Part shown: one piece after another, positions 1-6,300 of the stretch
How the letters are laid out: each line of letters begins with the position of its first letter
Numbering within the stretch: the stretch's first letter is position 1
DNA from: Flavobacteriia bacterium
GTDB lineage: Bacteria > Bacteroidota > Bacteroidia > Flavobacteriales > Flavobacteriaceae
DNA: 10,433 nt
Assembly (NCBI GenBank): GCA_003973375.1
Contig: QNYL01000227.1
Coordinates: 1-10,433 of the forward strand
Direction of reading: 5' to 3'
The notes under the pieces: generated by a model
Seen by the model: the letters and a program-made list of their open reading frames with translations, nothing else
Databases searched by the model: none
Told to the model about the DNA's origin: nothing
Translations under genes and position numbers: made by a program

Positions 1-35
1 AGTCTAAAGTCGAATGTCAAATGTCGAAAGTCATT
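1..35. repeat. Degenerate 7-bp tandem repeat (five visible units)
   Basis: Five consecutive heptamers can be read: AGTCTAA, AGTCGAA, TGTCAAA, TGTCGAA, AGTCATT, with consensus (A/T)GTC(G/A)AA. The array starts at the window edge and may extend to the left. It lies downstream of kdsA in non-coding DNA. No function can be assigned from the sequence. Confidence 0.75.
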
Positions 36-40
36 GTAAA

Positions 41-60
41 TGGGCTAATCTTTTAACCCA
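41..60 (-). terminator. Weak hairpin terminator candidate behind kdsA
   Basis: Read on the minus strand, TGGGTTAA pairs with TTAGCCCA around a four-base AAGA loop: eight pairs including one G-T wobble. It lies about 27 bases past the kdsA stop codon. Only TTTACAATG follows, so the T-tract is poor and termination may be inefficient. Confidence 0.4.
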
Positions 61-86
61 AAACACAGAACCCAAAAACCCAAAAC
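55..86. repeat. Three imperfect copies of AACCCAAAAC
   Basis: Copies lie at 55-64 (AACCCAAAAC), 69-77 (AACCCAAAA) and 77-86 (AACCCAAAAC), directly downstream of the kdsA stop codon at 87-89. On the minus strand this reads as a TTTTGGGTT-rich 3' tail of the kdsA transcript. Spacing is irregular and no coding or CRISPR character is seen. Confidence 0.65.
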
Positions 87-905
87 CTATAACTCATTTA
101 CAGTTTTACGAATAGCAACCAGTTTGGTCATAAGATCTTCTAGATGATTGAGGTGAAGCATATTGGCTCCATCAGATTTGGCATGGGCCGGATCAAAATG
201 TGTTTCGAGGAAAAGTCCGTCAACGCCAACGGCAATTCCCGCCCGGGCAATGGTTTCGATCAGTTCAGGTTTACCACCGGTAACACCACTGGCCTGATTG
301 GGTTGTTGCAAAGAATGGGTAATATCCAGAATTGTAGGAGCGTATTGTTGCATTACCGGAATTCCTCTGAAATCTACTATCATATCCTGATAGCCGAACA
401 TGGTGCCCCGATCGGTAATCATAGCCTGATCATTGCCGCTGTTGTGAACCTTTTTTACAGCATGTTTCATAGATTCGGCACTCATAAACTGTCCTTTTTT
501 TAAATTCACAACTTTTCCGGTTTTTGCCGCAGCAACCACCAGATCGGTTTGACGTACTAAAAATGCCGGAATCTGTAACACATCCACATAGGCAGCTGCT
601 TTGGCAGCATCACTGCTTTCATGAATATCTGTTACGGTTGGAATAGCAAAGGTTTTACCAACTTTTTCAAGGATCTTTAAGGCTTTTTCATCACCAATTC
701 CGGTAAAGCTGTCAATTCTCGACCGGTTGGCCTTTTTAAAACTGCCTTTAAAAATATAAGGAATACCCAGTTTATCGGTAATCGTTACAATCTTTTCAGC
801 TATTCGCAGGGCCATTTCTTCTCCTTCAATGGCACAGGGTCCGGCCAGTAAAAAAAAATTGTTTTTATCGAGATTTTTAAGTTTCGGAATTTTATAAAGA
901 TCCAT
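87..905 (-). CDS. kdsA: 3-deoxy-D-manno-octulosonate 8-phosphate synthase
   Basis: KdsA condenses phosphoenolpyruvate with arabinose 5-phosphate in the cytoplasm to give KDO-8-phosphate, the precursor of the KDO sugar of the lipopolysaccharide core. The 272-residue protein has full family length. The family signature KANRS is at residues 58-62, which separates it from DAHP synthases (KPRT at the same place). Expected metal-ligand positions are filled by Cys24 (AGPC motif), His197, Glu234 and Asp245. The Cys, rather than the Asn of the E. coli enzyme, points to the metal-dependent class known from Aquifex. The ATG at 905 places AGPC near residue 21, as in relatives. A near-match to the -7 element (TATCTTTA on the minus strand, 928-921) lies upstream, but I see no clear -33 partner. 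It runs in the same direction as gldA, separated by 188 bases. Confidence 0.97.
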   Translation of the reverse strand: MDLYKIPKLKNLDKNNFFLLAGPCAIEGEEMALRIAEKIVTITDKLGIPYIFKGSFKKANRSRIDSFTGIGDEKALKILEKVGKTFAIPTVTDIHESSDAAKAAAYVDVLQIPAFLVRQTDLVVAAAKTGKVVNLKKGQFMSAESMKHAVKKVHNSGNDQAMITDRGTMFGYQDMIVDFRGIPVMQQYAPTILDITHSLQQPNQASGVTGGKPELIETIARAGIAVGVDGLFLETHFDPAHAKSDGANMLHLNHLEDLMTKLVAIRKTVNEL

Positions 906-1093
906 GATTTAAAATTTTTGTAAAGATACGGTTTATGGCTCAGAGTTTAAAAATAGAAAGAACCAGTTCAAACCCAGGATATATTCAAAATTATCCTGTA
1001 TTTCTTTTCCCGGAGAAATCACACTTTCACATGTATATCTCGATATTCACTTGGTATTGGTTTTAGAAAAAAAACTCAAATTGAATACAGGTT

Positions 1094-1987
1094 TTATCTG
1101 GTGAGTTCCTGAAACATATTCTCCAGATTCATTATTTTTTGTTGCATCTGTAATGTTTTAAGTCCGTTTTCCTGAGCAAAATCAAAAACTTTCGGGCGCA
1201 TATCTTCTTTAGTCTCAAAACTGATCTGCCAGGTATTGCCAAAGATATTTTTTACCGATCTGAGGTGAGGTAATCTTTTTAAAAGCTCAGGTTCTACTCT
1301 CAGGTCAAATTCCACTTCCAGAGTCTGTTCCTGATTTTCCAGGAAATCTTCCAAATCCTTATCCGCAACGATTTCTCCCTTGTCGATGATAATTACCCGG
1401 TTACACATGGCTTCCACCTCCTGCATGATATGTGTAGAGAGTAAAACCGTTTTTGTTTTTCCAACTTCTTTGATAAGATTTCTGATATCGAGCAATTGAT
1501 TCGGGTCAAGTCCGGTAGTGGGTTCATCGAGAATAAGGACTTCCGGATTGTGAAGCAGAGCTGCAGCCAGGCCAACTCTTTGCCGGTAACCTTTTGAAAG
1601 CTGGTCTATTTTTTTATTCTTTTCAGGAGTAAGTCCTACCAGATCGATCACTTCATCGATCCTTTTTTTAGAAATATGATGAATGTCTGCATGAAAGCCC
1701 AGATATTCTTTTACATATAGATCGGTATAAAGCGGGTTGTGCTCGGGTAAATAACCAACAGATCTTTTAACTTCTATCGGATCTTTGGAAACATCAGCTC
1801 CATTTACTATTACAACACCTTTATCCTGAGAAATATAAGTAGTCAGTATTTTCATCATGGTAGATTTACCGGCACCATTAGGTCCGAGAAAACCAACGAT
1901 CTCTCCCGATGAAATTTCAAAACTCACATCATTCAGAGCCTTCTGTTTTCCATAAAATTTTGTAATGTTTTTTACCGAAATAGACAT
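1094..1987 (-). CDS. gldA: Gliding-motility ABC transporter ATPase GldA
   Basis: This is the ATP-binding subunit of an ABC transporter. In Flavobacterium GldA works with the membrane proteins GldF and GldG and is needed for gliding. The 297-residue protein has Walker A GPNGAGKS (35-42), the Q-loop region LPEHNPLY (80-87, with Glu in place of Gln), signature LSKGYRQR (130-137), Walker B LILDEP (151-156), D-loop at 159-161 and switch His186. Residues from about 215 form the variable C-terminal domain typical of this ABC-2-type subfamily. The N-terminal half closely matches my memory of Flavobacterium GldA. There is no gldF or gldG in the window, which fits the separate gldA locus of F. johnsoniae. 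It is divergent from the pheA operon. Only imperfect promoter elements are seen upstream. A housekeeping ABC-2 exporter ATPase is the alternative; gliding cannot be proven from this gene alone. Confidence 0.87.
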   Translation of the reverse strand: MSISVKNITKFYGKQKALNDVSFEISSGEIVGFLGPNGAGKSTMMKILTTYISQDKGVVIVNGADVSKDPIEVKRSVGYLPEHNPLYTDLYVKEYLGFHADIHHISKKRIDEVIDLVGLTPEKNKKIDQLSKGYRQRVGLAAALLHNPEVLILDEPTTGLDPNQLLDIRNLIKEVGKTKTVLLSTHIMQEVEAMCNRVIIIDKGEIVADKDLEDFLENQEQTLEVEFDLRVEPELLKRLPHLRSVKNIFGNTWQISFETKEDMRPKVFDFAQENGLKTLQMQQKIMNLENMFQELTR

Positions 1988-2128
1988 ACCATATCTTTTA
2001 TATCACAAAGAAACAAAACTTTATTTAAAAACATATCACAAACCCGGCTTAAAGGACTGATTTAATTATAAGCTTAATAATCATTTCCCTTTTTTTAAAA
2101 TTATTTTTTAAAAAACAATTAAATATTG

Positions 2129-2158
2129 TTGTAATTGAAAAATATATTTATAGATTTG
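2129..2158 (+). promoter_or_regulatory. Bacteroidota-type promoter of the phe/tyr operon
   Basis: A -33 TTG at 2129-2131 is followed after exactly 19 bases by TAGATTTG at 2151-2158, a perfect match to TAnnTTTG. Transcription should start around 2163-2166, about ten bases before the leader-peptide ATG. A short inverted repeat (CAATTA 2116-2121, TAATTG 2132-2137) overlaps the -33 element, but AT-rich DNA makes that likely by chance. Confidence 0.8.
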
Positions 2159-2174
2159 CTTTATATTTCAAAAA

Positions 2175-2246
2175 ATGAAAAACATATTTGATTTTTTTAC
2201 CCGCTTTTATTTTTACTTTTATTTTATAGATAAAAGCGAGATATGA
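2175..2246 (+). CDS. Phe/Tyr-rich attenuation leader peptide (23 codons)
   Basis: The ATG at 2175 opens a 23-codon frame ending in TGA at 2244-2246. It reads MKNIFDFFTR, then FYFYFYF, then IDKSEI. Phe is at codons 5, 7, 8, 11, 13, 15 and 17, and Tyr at 12, 14 and 16: ten aromatic codons of 23. The start has the A-rich context usual in flavobacteria and lies just after the predicted transcription start. The peptide itself need have no function. It resembles E. coli PheL in role, a short frame whose control codons precede a terminator, but here both Phe and Tyr are read, matching an operon that makes both. The alternative, a chance aromatic run in T-rich DNA, is made unlikely by the stop position, the paired hairpins and the downstream genes. 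Confidence 0.85.
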   Translation: MKNIFDFFTRFYFYFYFIDKSEI

Positions 2247-2290
2247 TATGTATATGATAAATAAGATATAAACATAGAAGGTCTCGATTT
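2202..2290 (+). promoter_or_regulatory. Attenuator folds: pause hairpin and competing antiterminator
   Basis: Region 1 (CGCTTTTAT, 2202-2210, within the aromatic codons) pairs perfectly over nine bases with region 2 (ATAAAAGCG, 2230-2238). Region 2, read as AAAGCGAGAT (2233-2242), can instead pair with region 3 (GTCTCGATTT, 2281-2290) with one G-A mismatch and one wobble. Region 3 is also the left arm of the terminator. A ribosome stalled on Phe or Tyr codons would cover region 1, free region 2 to bind region 3 and let transcription reach pheA. A ribosome that reaches the stop codon at 2244 would cover region 2 and allow termination. The pairings were found by eye; no energies were calculated. 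Confidence 0.78.
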
Positions 2291-2310
2291 AAAATCGGGA
2301 CTTTTTTTTT
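2281..2310 (+). terminator. Intrinsic terminator (attenuator) before pheA
   Basis: GTCTCGAT (2281-2288) pairs with ATCGGGAC (2294-2301) around a five-base TTAAA loop: eight pairs with one wobble. Nine T's follow at 2302-2310. The pheA ATG comes at 2320, so the terminator lies inside the transcription unit and upstream of all structural genes, which marks it as conditional. Confidence 0.88.
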
Positions 2311-2319
2311 AGTAAGAAT

Positions 2320-3165
2320 ATGAAAGTAGCAATACAAGGAATTGAAGGTTCGTTTCACGATATCGTGGCAAAAAAGTTTTTTGGAGAAGAAATTGAAACC
2401 CTTCAGTGCATGTCGTTCACAAAATTACCGGAACTGATAGAAAGTGATGAGGCCGATGCAGCAGTAATGGCAATTGAAAATTCCATAGCGGGGGCGATAC
2501 TGCCTAATTATGCACTGATCGATGAATACAATTTAAATATTAAAGGAGAGTTCTACCTGAATATCCATCATAATCTGATGGCTTTAAAAGGACAGCGTTT
2601 TGAAAATATTAAAGAAGTATGGTCACATCCAATGGCCCTGCTTCAGTGTAGAAAATTCTTCAGGGCCTATCCACATATCAAACTGATAGAGGAAGGAGAT
2701 ACTGCCGAAGTTGCCAAAAGGATCAGCCGGGATCAGATCAAAGGGGTTGCCGCCATTGCCAGTAAAGAAGCTGCTAAATTATTTGATCTTGAGATACTTA
2801 AAGATGATATTCAAACGATCCGGCACAATTCTACCCGTTTTTTTATCCTAAAAAAAGGGAAAAGTACTCCCTATTATAAGAGTAAAATGAATGGAACGAA
2901 AAATAAAGCTTCTATAAAATTCATTACAAAACACAACAAAGGAAGTCTGGCTGAAGTACTGGATATTTTTGCAAAGCATGAGATCAATCTCACCAAGATC
3001 CAGTCTATGCCAATTATAGATCAGCCCTGGAGCTATGCTTTTTTTATCGATCTTCTGATAGATGATTTTAAGTTGTATGAAAACGCATTGCATCTGATCA
3101 ATACCAAGGTGAAACAATTAAATATTTTAGGAGAATACGAGCAAAACAAGAATCATGAAATTTGA
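2320..3165 (+). CDS. pheA: Prephenate dehydratase with ACT domain
   Basis: PheA converts prephenate to phenylpyruvate with loss of CO2 and water, the committed step to phenylalanine. The 281-residue protein is a stand-alone dehydratase without a chorismate mutase domain. The catalytic part (about 1-180) carries IENS (52-55), SHP (102-104), DTA (127-129) and the STRF motif (171-174) with its catalytic Thr172. An ACT domain follows (about 198-272) with GSLAEVL at 208-214. The usual Phe-binding ESRP motif is replaced by QSMP at 228-231. It is first in the operon, just after the attenuator, and its end overlaps the aminotransferase start by 11 bases, suggesting translational coupling. The ATG at 2320 is the only start that keeps the N-terminal strand KVAIQG, with A at -3. 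Confidence 0.95.
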   Translation: MKVAIQGIEGSFHDIVAKKFFGEEIETLQCMSFTKLPELIESDEADAAVMAIENSIAGAILPNYALIDEYNLNIKGEFYLNIHHNLMALKGQRFENIKEVWSHPMALLQCRKFFRAYPHIKLIEEGDTAEVAKRISRDQIKGVAAIASKEAAKLFDLEILKDDIQTIRHNSTRFFILKKGKSTPYYKSKMNGTKNKASIKFITKHNKGSLAEVLDIFAKHEINLTKIQSMPIIDQPWSYAFFIDLLIDDFKLYENALHLINTKVKQLNILGEYEQNKNHEI

Positions 3166-4303
3166 TAAGGCCAATCGCTTAAAAAATGTAAAGGAGTACT
3201 ATTTCTCAACCAAGTTGCGGGAAGTGAGATCGCTTATGGCTGAAGGGAAACCTATCATTAATCTCGGTATAGGAAGTCCGGATCTTCCTCCGCCTGAGGA
3301 AGCGATCACTGCCCTAATTGAGGCTTCTTTAAATCCTGATAATCACGGATATCAAAGCTACCAGGGAATACCTGAACTGAGAAGCTCCATAGCGAATTTT
3401 TATAAGAAGAATTATAATGTAGATCTGGATGTTAATAAAGAGATTCTCCCTTTAATGGGATCAAAAGAAGGAATTCTTCATATCTCTATGGCCTATCTTA
3501 ATCCGGGAGATGAGGTCTTAATTCCCGATCCCGGCTATCCTACTTATACTTCGGTAACGCGACTCGTGGAAGCCCATCCTGTATTTTATGATCTGAAAGC
3601 AGAAAACAACTGGTTCCCCGATCTTGAAAAACTGGAAAACATAGATCTCTCTAAAGTAAAGATCATGTGGATCAATTATCCGCATATGCCAACCGGTACA
3701 AATCCAACAGATGAACTCTTTGTAAAACTGATCGATTTTGCAAAGAAGTATGAAATTTTACTGGTGAATGACAATCCGTACAGTTTTATTCTAAACGATA
3801 AACCTAAAAGTATTTTAAGTTTTAAGGGAGCCAAAGACGTAGCCATTGAATTGAATTCATTGAGCAAAACCTTTAATATGGCGGGCTGGAGAGTTGGTAT
3901 AGTGCTTGGAAATGAAGATAATATTAAAAATATTTTACAGGTAAAAAGCAATATGGATTCCGGAATGTATTACGGAATACAAAAAGGAGCGGTGGCAGCT
4001 TTGAACCTGTCTCCAGAATGGCTGGAAAAAATAAATGCCGTTTACAGTAAAAGAAGAGAGATTGTATGGGAGATCTGTGAAGCCATCCATTGCGATTTCG
4101 ATAAAGATTCCTCAGGTTTGTTTGTCTGGGCAAAGATTCCCAAAGGGCAAAGATCAACAGAGGTTACGGATGATCTGTTGTACAAAAAAGATATTTTTAT
4201 TACACCAGGAACTGTATTTGGTGAGAATGGCGAGGGATATATCCGGTTTTCACTTTGTGTAAAGGAAGATAAATTAAAGGAAGTTTTAAAAAGATTATCA
4301 TGA
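3155..4303 (+). CDS. PLP-dependent class I/II aminotransferase, probably aromatic
   Basis: This fold-type I aminotransferase of 382 residues is inferred from context to transaminate phenylpyruvate and 4-hydroxyphenylpyruvate, completing Phe and Tyr synthesis. Visible landmarks are the GSKEG cofactor-phosphate loop (102-106), Asp206 and Tyr209 in VNDNPYS, the PLP lysine Lys238 in SLSKTFNMAGWR (235-246), and the substrate-carboxylate Arg364 in YIRFS. Overall it resembles the LL-diaminopimelate/aspartate aminotransferase group more than E. coli TyrB. Where most relatives have NPTG, with an Asn touching the PLP ring oxygen, it reads HMPTG (177-181), so Met178 replaces that Asn. It overlaps pheA by 11 bases and tyrA by 4 (ATGA). 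Prephenate or diaminopimelate as substrate cannot be ruled out from sequence, so no symbol is given. Confidence 0.88.
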   Translation: MKFDKANRLKNVKEYYFSTKLREVRSLMAEGKPIINLGIGSPDLPPPEEAITALIEASLNPDNHGYQSYQGIPELRSSIANFYKKNYNVDLDVNKEILPLMGSKEGILHISMAYLNPGDEVLIPDPGYPTYTSVTRLVEAHPVFYDLKAENNWFPDLEKLENIDLSKVKIMWINYPHMPTGTNPTDELFVKLIDFAKKYEILLVNDNPYSFILNDKPKSILSFKGAKDVAIELNSLSKTFNMAGWRVGIVLGNEDNIKNILQVKSNMDSGMYYGIQKGAVAALNLSPEWLEKINAVYSKRREIVWEICEAIHCDFDKDSSGLFVWAKIPKGQRSTEVTDDLLYKKDIFITPGTVFGENGEGYIRFSLCVKEDKLKEVLKRLS

Positions 4304-5151
4304 AGAAAGTAGCAGTAATCGGACTGGGACTGATAGGCGGTTCACTGGCTCTGGAGTTAAAAAAGCATACCTGGTCAACGATCTATGGTATTGATAAGGA
4401 TCCGGAGCATTTGGAAAAGGCGCTTCAACTGGGAATCATCTTTGAAAAAGCAGATATGAGTATCGTTAAGGATGTAGATGTAGTGATCATTTCTGTTCCG
4501 GTAAATATTATTCCTCAGATTACTTTGGAAGTTCTTGATATGATTGGTGAAGACACTCTGGTTTTTGATGTAGGATCTACCAAGGCTGAGGTTTGTAATG
4601 CGGTTAAGGATCATCCGAACAGAAAGAACTTTGTAGCAATTCATCCCATTGCAGGTACCGAATTTTCAGGTCCTGAAGCCGCTATTTACGATCTTTTTTC
4701 CGGTAAGGTCAATATCATTTGTGAAAGTGAACTGAGCAGTGATAAAATGGTGGAAAGAGCTGTAAATTTATTTGAAACGATTAAAATGCGCAATGTTTTT
4801 ATGAAATCGGCTAAAAAGCACGACAAACACATTGCTTATGTTTCGCATTTGTCGCACATCAGTTCGTTTATGCTGGGGAAAACCGTTCTGGAAATTGAAA
4901 AGGATGAAAAAAATATCTTTAATATGGCGGGAAGTGGTTTTGCTTCAACCGTCCGACTGGCAAAATCGAATCCGGTAACCTGGACCCCGATTTTTTTACA
5001 GAATAAAAAATATATTTTAAGATCACTGGATGAATACATTAAAAATTTGAAAGAATTCAGGGAAGAGATTGAAAATGAAAATGAAAATGAGGTCTATGAA
5101 ACCATGGAAAAGACCAACAGAATTAAAAAAGTTTTAGAAGGAATAAAATAA
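4300..5151 (+). CDS. tyrA: Prephenate dehydrogenase
   Basis: TyrA oxidatively decarboxylates prephenate to 4-hydroxyphenylpyruvate with NAD(P)+, the committed step to tyrosine. The 283-residue monofunctional enzyme has an N-terminal Rossmann domain with GLGLIGGS (8-15). Asp32 (YGIDKD) at the end of the second strand favours NAD+. The domain continues with SVP (65-67) and DVGSTK (90-95). HPIAGTE (115-121) carries the catalytic His115. The helical dimerisation domain includes SHLSH (182-186) and Arg219 in STVRLA, positions that bind substrate in characterised relatives. There is no ACT or chorismate mutase domain. Near the end, three in-frame copies of GAAAAT (5071-5088) encode an acidic ENENEN stretch. 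The start overlaps the aminotransferase stop as ATGA, and the DAHP synthase follows after 11 bases. Confidence 0.95.
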   Translation: MKKVAVIGLGLIGGSLALELKKHTWSTIYGIDKDPEHLEKALQLGIIFEKADMSIVKDVDVVIISVPVNIIPQITLEVLDMIGEDTLVFDVGSTKAEVCNAVKDHPNRKNFVAIHPIAGTEFSGPEAAIYDLFSGKVNIICESELSSDKMVERAVNLFETIKMRNVFMKSAKKHDKHIAYVSHLSHISSFMLGKTVLEIEKDEKNIFNMAGSGFASTVRLAKSNPVTWTPIFLQNKKYILRSLDEYIKNLKEFREEIENENENEVYETMEKTNRIKKVLEGIK

Positions 5152-5162
5152 CAATTAAAGAA

Positions 5163-6242
5163 ATGGAAAATACGAAATTTAGAAAATGGCTGGATGAAAT
5201 GAATCTGGATCATCCTTTGGTAATTGCCGGACCCTGTAGTGCGGAAACAGAAAAACAGGTTCTTGAGGTAGCTCATGAAATAAAAAATACAGATGCAACC
5301 ATCTTTAGAGCAGGTGTATGGAAACCCAGAACACGTCCGGGTAATTTTGAAGGAAACGGAGTAAAGGCCTTGCCGTGGATGCAAAAGGTAAAAGAAGAAA
5401 CCGGAATGTTAACAGCAATTGAGATAGCCAATGCGCACCATGCGAAACTGGCTCTGGAATTTGATATTGACGTTTTATGGATCGGCGCAAGAACCGCAGT
5501 TAATCCGTTTGCCGTACAGGAAATTGCTGAGGCGATAAGAGAAACTGAAAAAATTGTTCTGGTGAAAAACCCAATCAACCCTGATCTTGCCCTATGGATT
5601 GGAGCCATAGAGCGTTTTTTTAAGATGGGCGTTAAAAATCTTGGTGCTATTCATCGAGGATTCTCATCGTTCAGACCCTCAAAATACAGAAATATACCGA
5701 ACTGGCAGATCGCTATTGATTTAAAGACAAAATATCCTGATCTGCCTATTATCAACGACCCGTCGCATATTACCGGAAACAGAGAACTGATCCAGGAAGT
5801 ATCACAAACAGCGCTTAATCTGAAATTTGACGGACTGATGATTGAAACTCATTGTACCCCCGATAAGGCCTGGAGTGACGCAGCACAACAGATCACCCCG
5901 AAAAGACTGGAGAAGATCATAGATAGTCTTCGTGTTCGAAAAGATACTTTCGATAAAGAAGAATTCATCTCAAAATTAGATGCATTCCGTAATGAGATTA
6001 ATGATAAAGATGATCAGTTAATTGAAACACTTTCTGAAAGAATGGAAATAGTTCATAATATTGGAAAAGCAAAAAAAGAAGGAAATGTTGCGGTATTGCA
6101 ATCGGACAGATGGCAGGAAATTTTAGAGGCCGTGGTATCAAAAGGAGCAGAACAAGGTCTGTCCCGTGAATTTATAGAAAAGATCTTTAAAGCGATCCAC
6201 CAGGAATCGATTCGGCATCAGGAAAGAATAATTAACAGTTAA
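5163..6242 (+). CDS. aroF: Bifunctional DAHP synthase (type I-beta) / chorismate mutase
   Basis: The N-terminal domain (about 1-260) condenses phosphoenolpyruvate and erythrose 4-phosphate to DAHP, the first shikimate-pathway step. The C-terminal AroQ-type domain (about 268-359) rearranges chorismate to prephenate. DAHP synthase landmarks are AGPC (22-25), KPRT (54-57), KNP (135-137), and the metal-ligand set Cys25, His202, Glu228 and Asp239. Mutase landmarks are Arg276 in helix 1, Arg293, Lys302 and a late Gln353. The 359-residue length and domain order match the Prevotella/Porphyromonas type of fusion, in which the mutase domain also mediates feedback by prephenate. It supplies the only chorismate mutase in the operon, as neither PheA nor TyrA carries one. 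It is last in the operon, followed by a strong terminator. Symbol usage varies in this family; aroF is one common choice. Confidence 0.94.
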   Translation: MENTKFRKWLDEMNLDHPLVIAGPCSAETEKQVLEVAHEIKNTDATIFRAGVWKPRTRPGNFEGNGVKALPWMQKVKEETGMLTAIEIANAHHAKLALEFDIDVLWIGARTAVNPFAVQEIAEAIRETEKIVLVKNPINPDLALWIGAIERFFKMGVKNLGAIHRGFSSFRPSKYRNIPNWQIAIDLKTKYPDLPIINDPSHITGNRELIQEVSQTALNLKFDGLMIETHCTPDKAWSDAAQQITPKRLEKIIDSLRVRKDTFDKEEFISKLDAFRNEINDKDDQLIETLSERMEIVHNIGKAKKEGNVAVLQSDRWQEILEAVVSKGAEQGLSREFIEKIFKAIHQESIRHQERIINS

Positions 6243-6257
6243 ATTTAAGATGTACAC

Positions 6258-6289
6258 AAAAAACTTCTGTAGCTTTACAGAAGTTTTTT
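6258..6289 (+). terminator. Intrinsic terminator of the phe/tyr operon
   Basis: AAACTTCTGTA (6261-6271) pairs perfectly with TACAGAAGTTT (6276-6286) around a GCTT loop. Flanking AAA and TTT can extend the stem to 14 pairs, and the T-run continues to 6289. It lies 16 bases after the DAHP synthase stop codon and closes the four-gene operon. Confidence 0.92.
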
Positions 6290-6296
6290 AATTTTG
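6289..6296 (+). promoter_or_regulatory. -7 element of the glycosyltransferase-like gene
   Basis: TAATTTTG matches TAnnTTTG exactly, starting on the last T of the operon terminator. It ends only four bases before the next ATG at 6301, so transcription would start at or near the start codon and give a leaderless message. I see no clear -33 TTG at the expected 17-23 base distance, where the terminator stem lies. Confidence 0.5.
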
Positions 6297-6300
6297 GGGT

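Noticed and set aside
1..87. Short repeats at the left edge considered as a CRISPR array
   Set aside because: Units are 7-10 bases, tandem or irregular, with no spacers of uniform length and no cas genes.
144..503. A 119-codon open frame on the plus strand inside kdsA
   Set aside because: It is antisense to a complete, well-conserved kdsA, has no promoter or recognisable domain, and its peptide looks like a shadow translation.
976..997. Hairpin AGGATA...TATCCT as a gldA terminator on the minus strand
   Set aside because: The stem is six bases with a ten-base loop and no following T-tract.
1031..1066. An 11-codon plus-strand frame (MYISIFTWYWF) rich in aromatic residues, resembling a second leader peptide
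   Set aside because: No plus-strand gene follows, as gldA lies on the opposite strand. There is also no promoter, paired hairpins or terminator nearby. Chance is the simplest explanation.
2006..2041. Possible gldA promoter on the minus strand (TTTCTTTG with an upstream TTG)
   Set aside because: The -7 element has one mismatch and the nearest usable TTG is about 25 bases away, outside the usual 17-23 base range.
2116..2137. Inverted repeat CAATTA / TAATTG overlapping the -33 promoter element, a possible operator
   Set aside because: The arms are only six bases in very AT-rich DNA with a ten-base spacer, so chance is likely. The attenuator already explains regulation.
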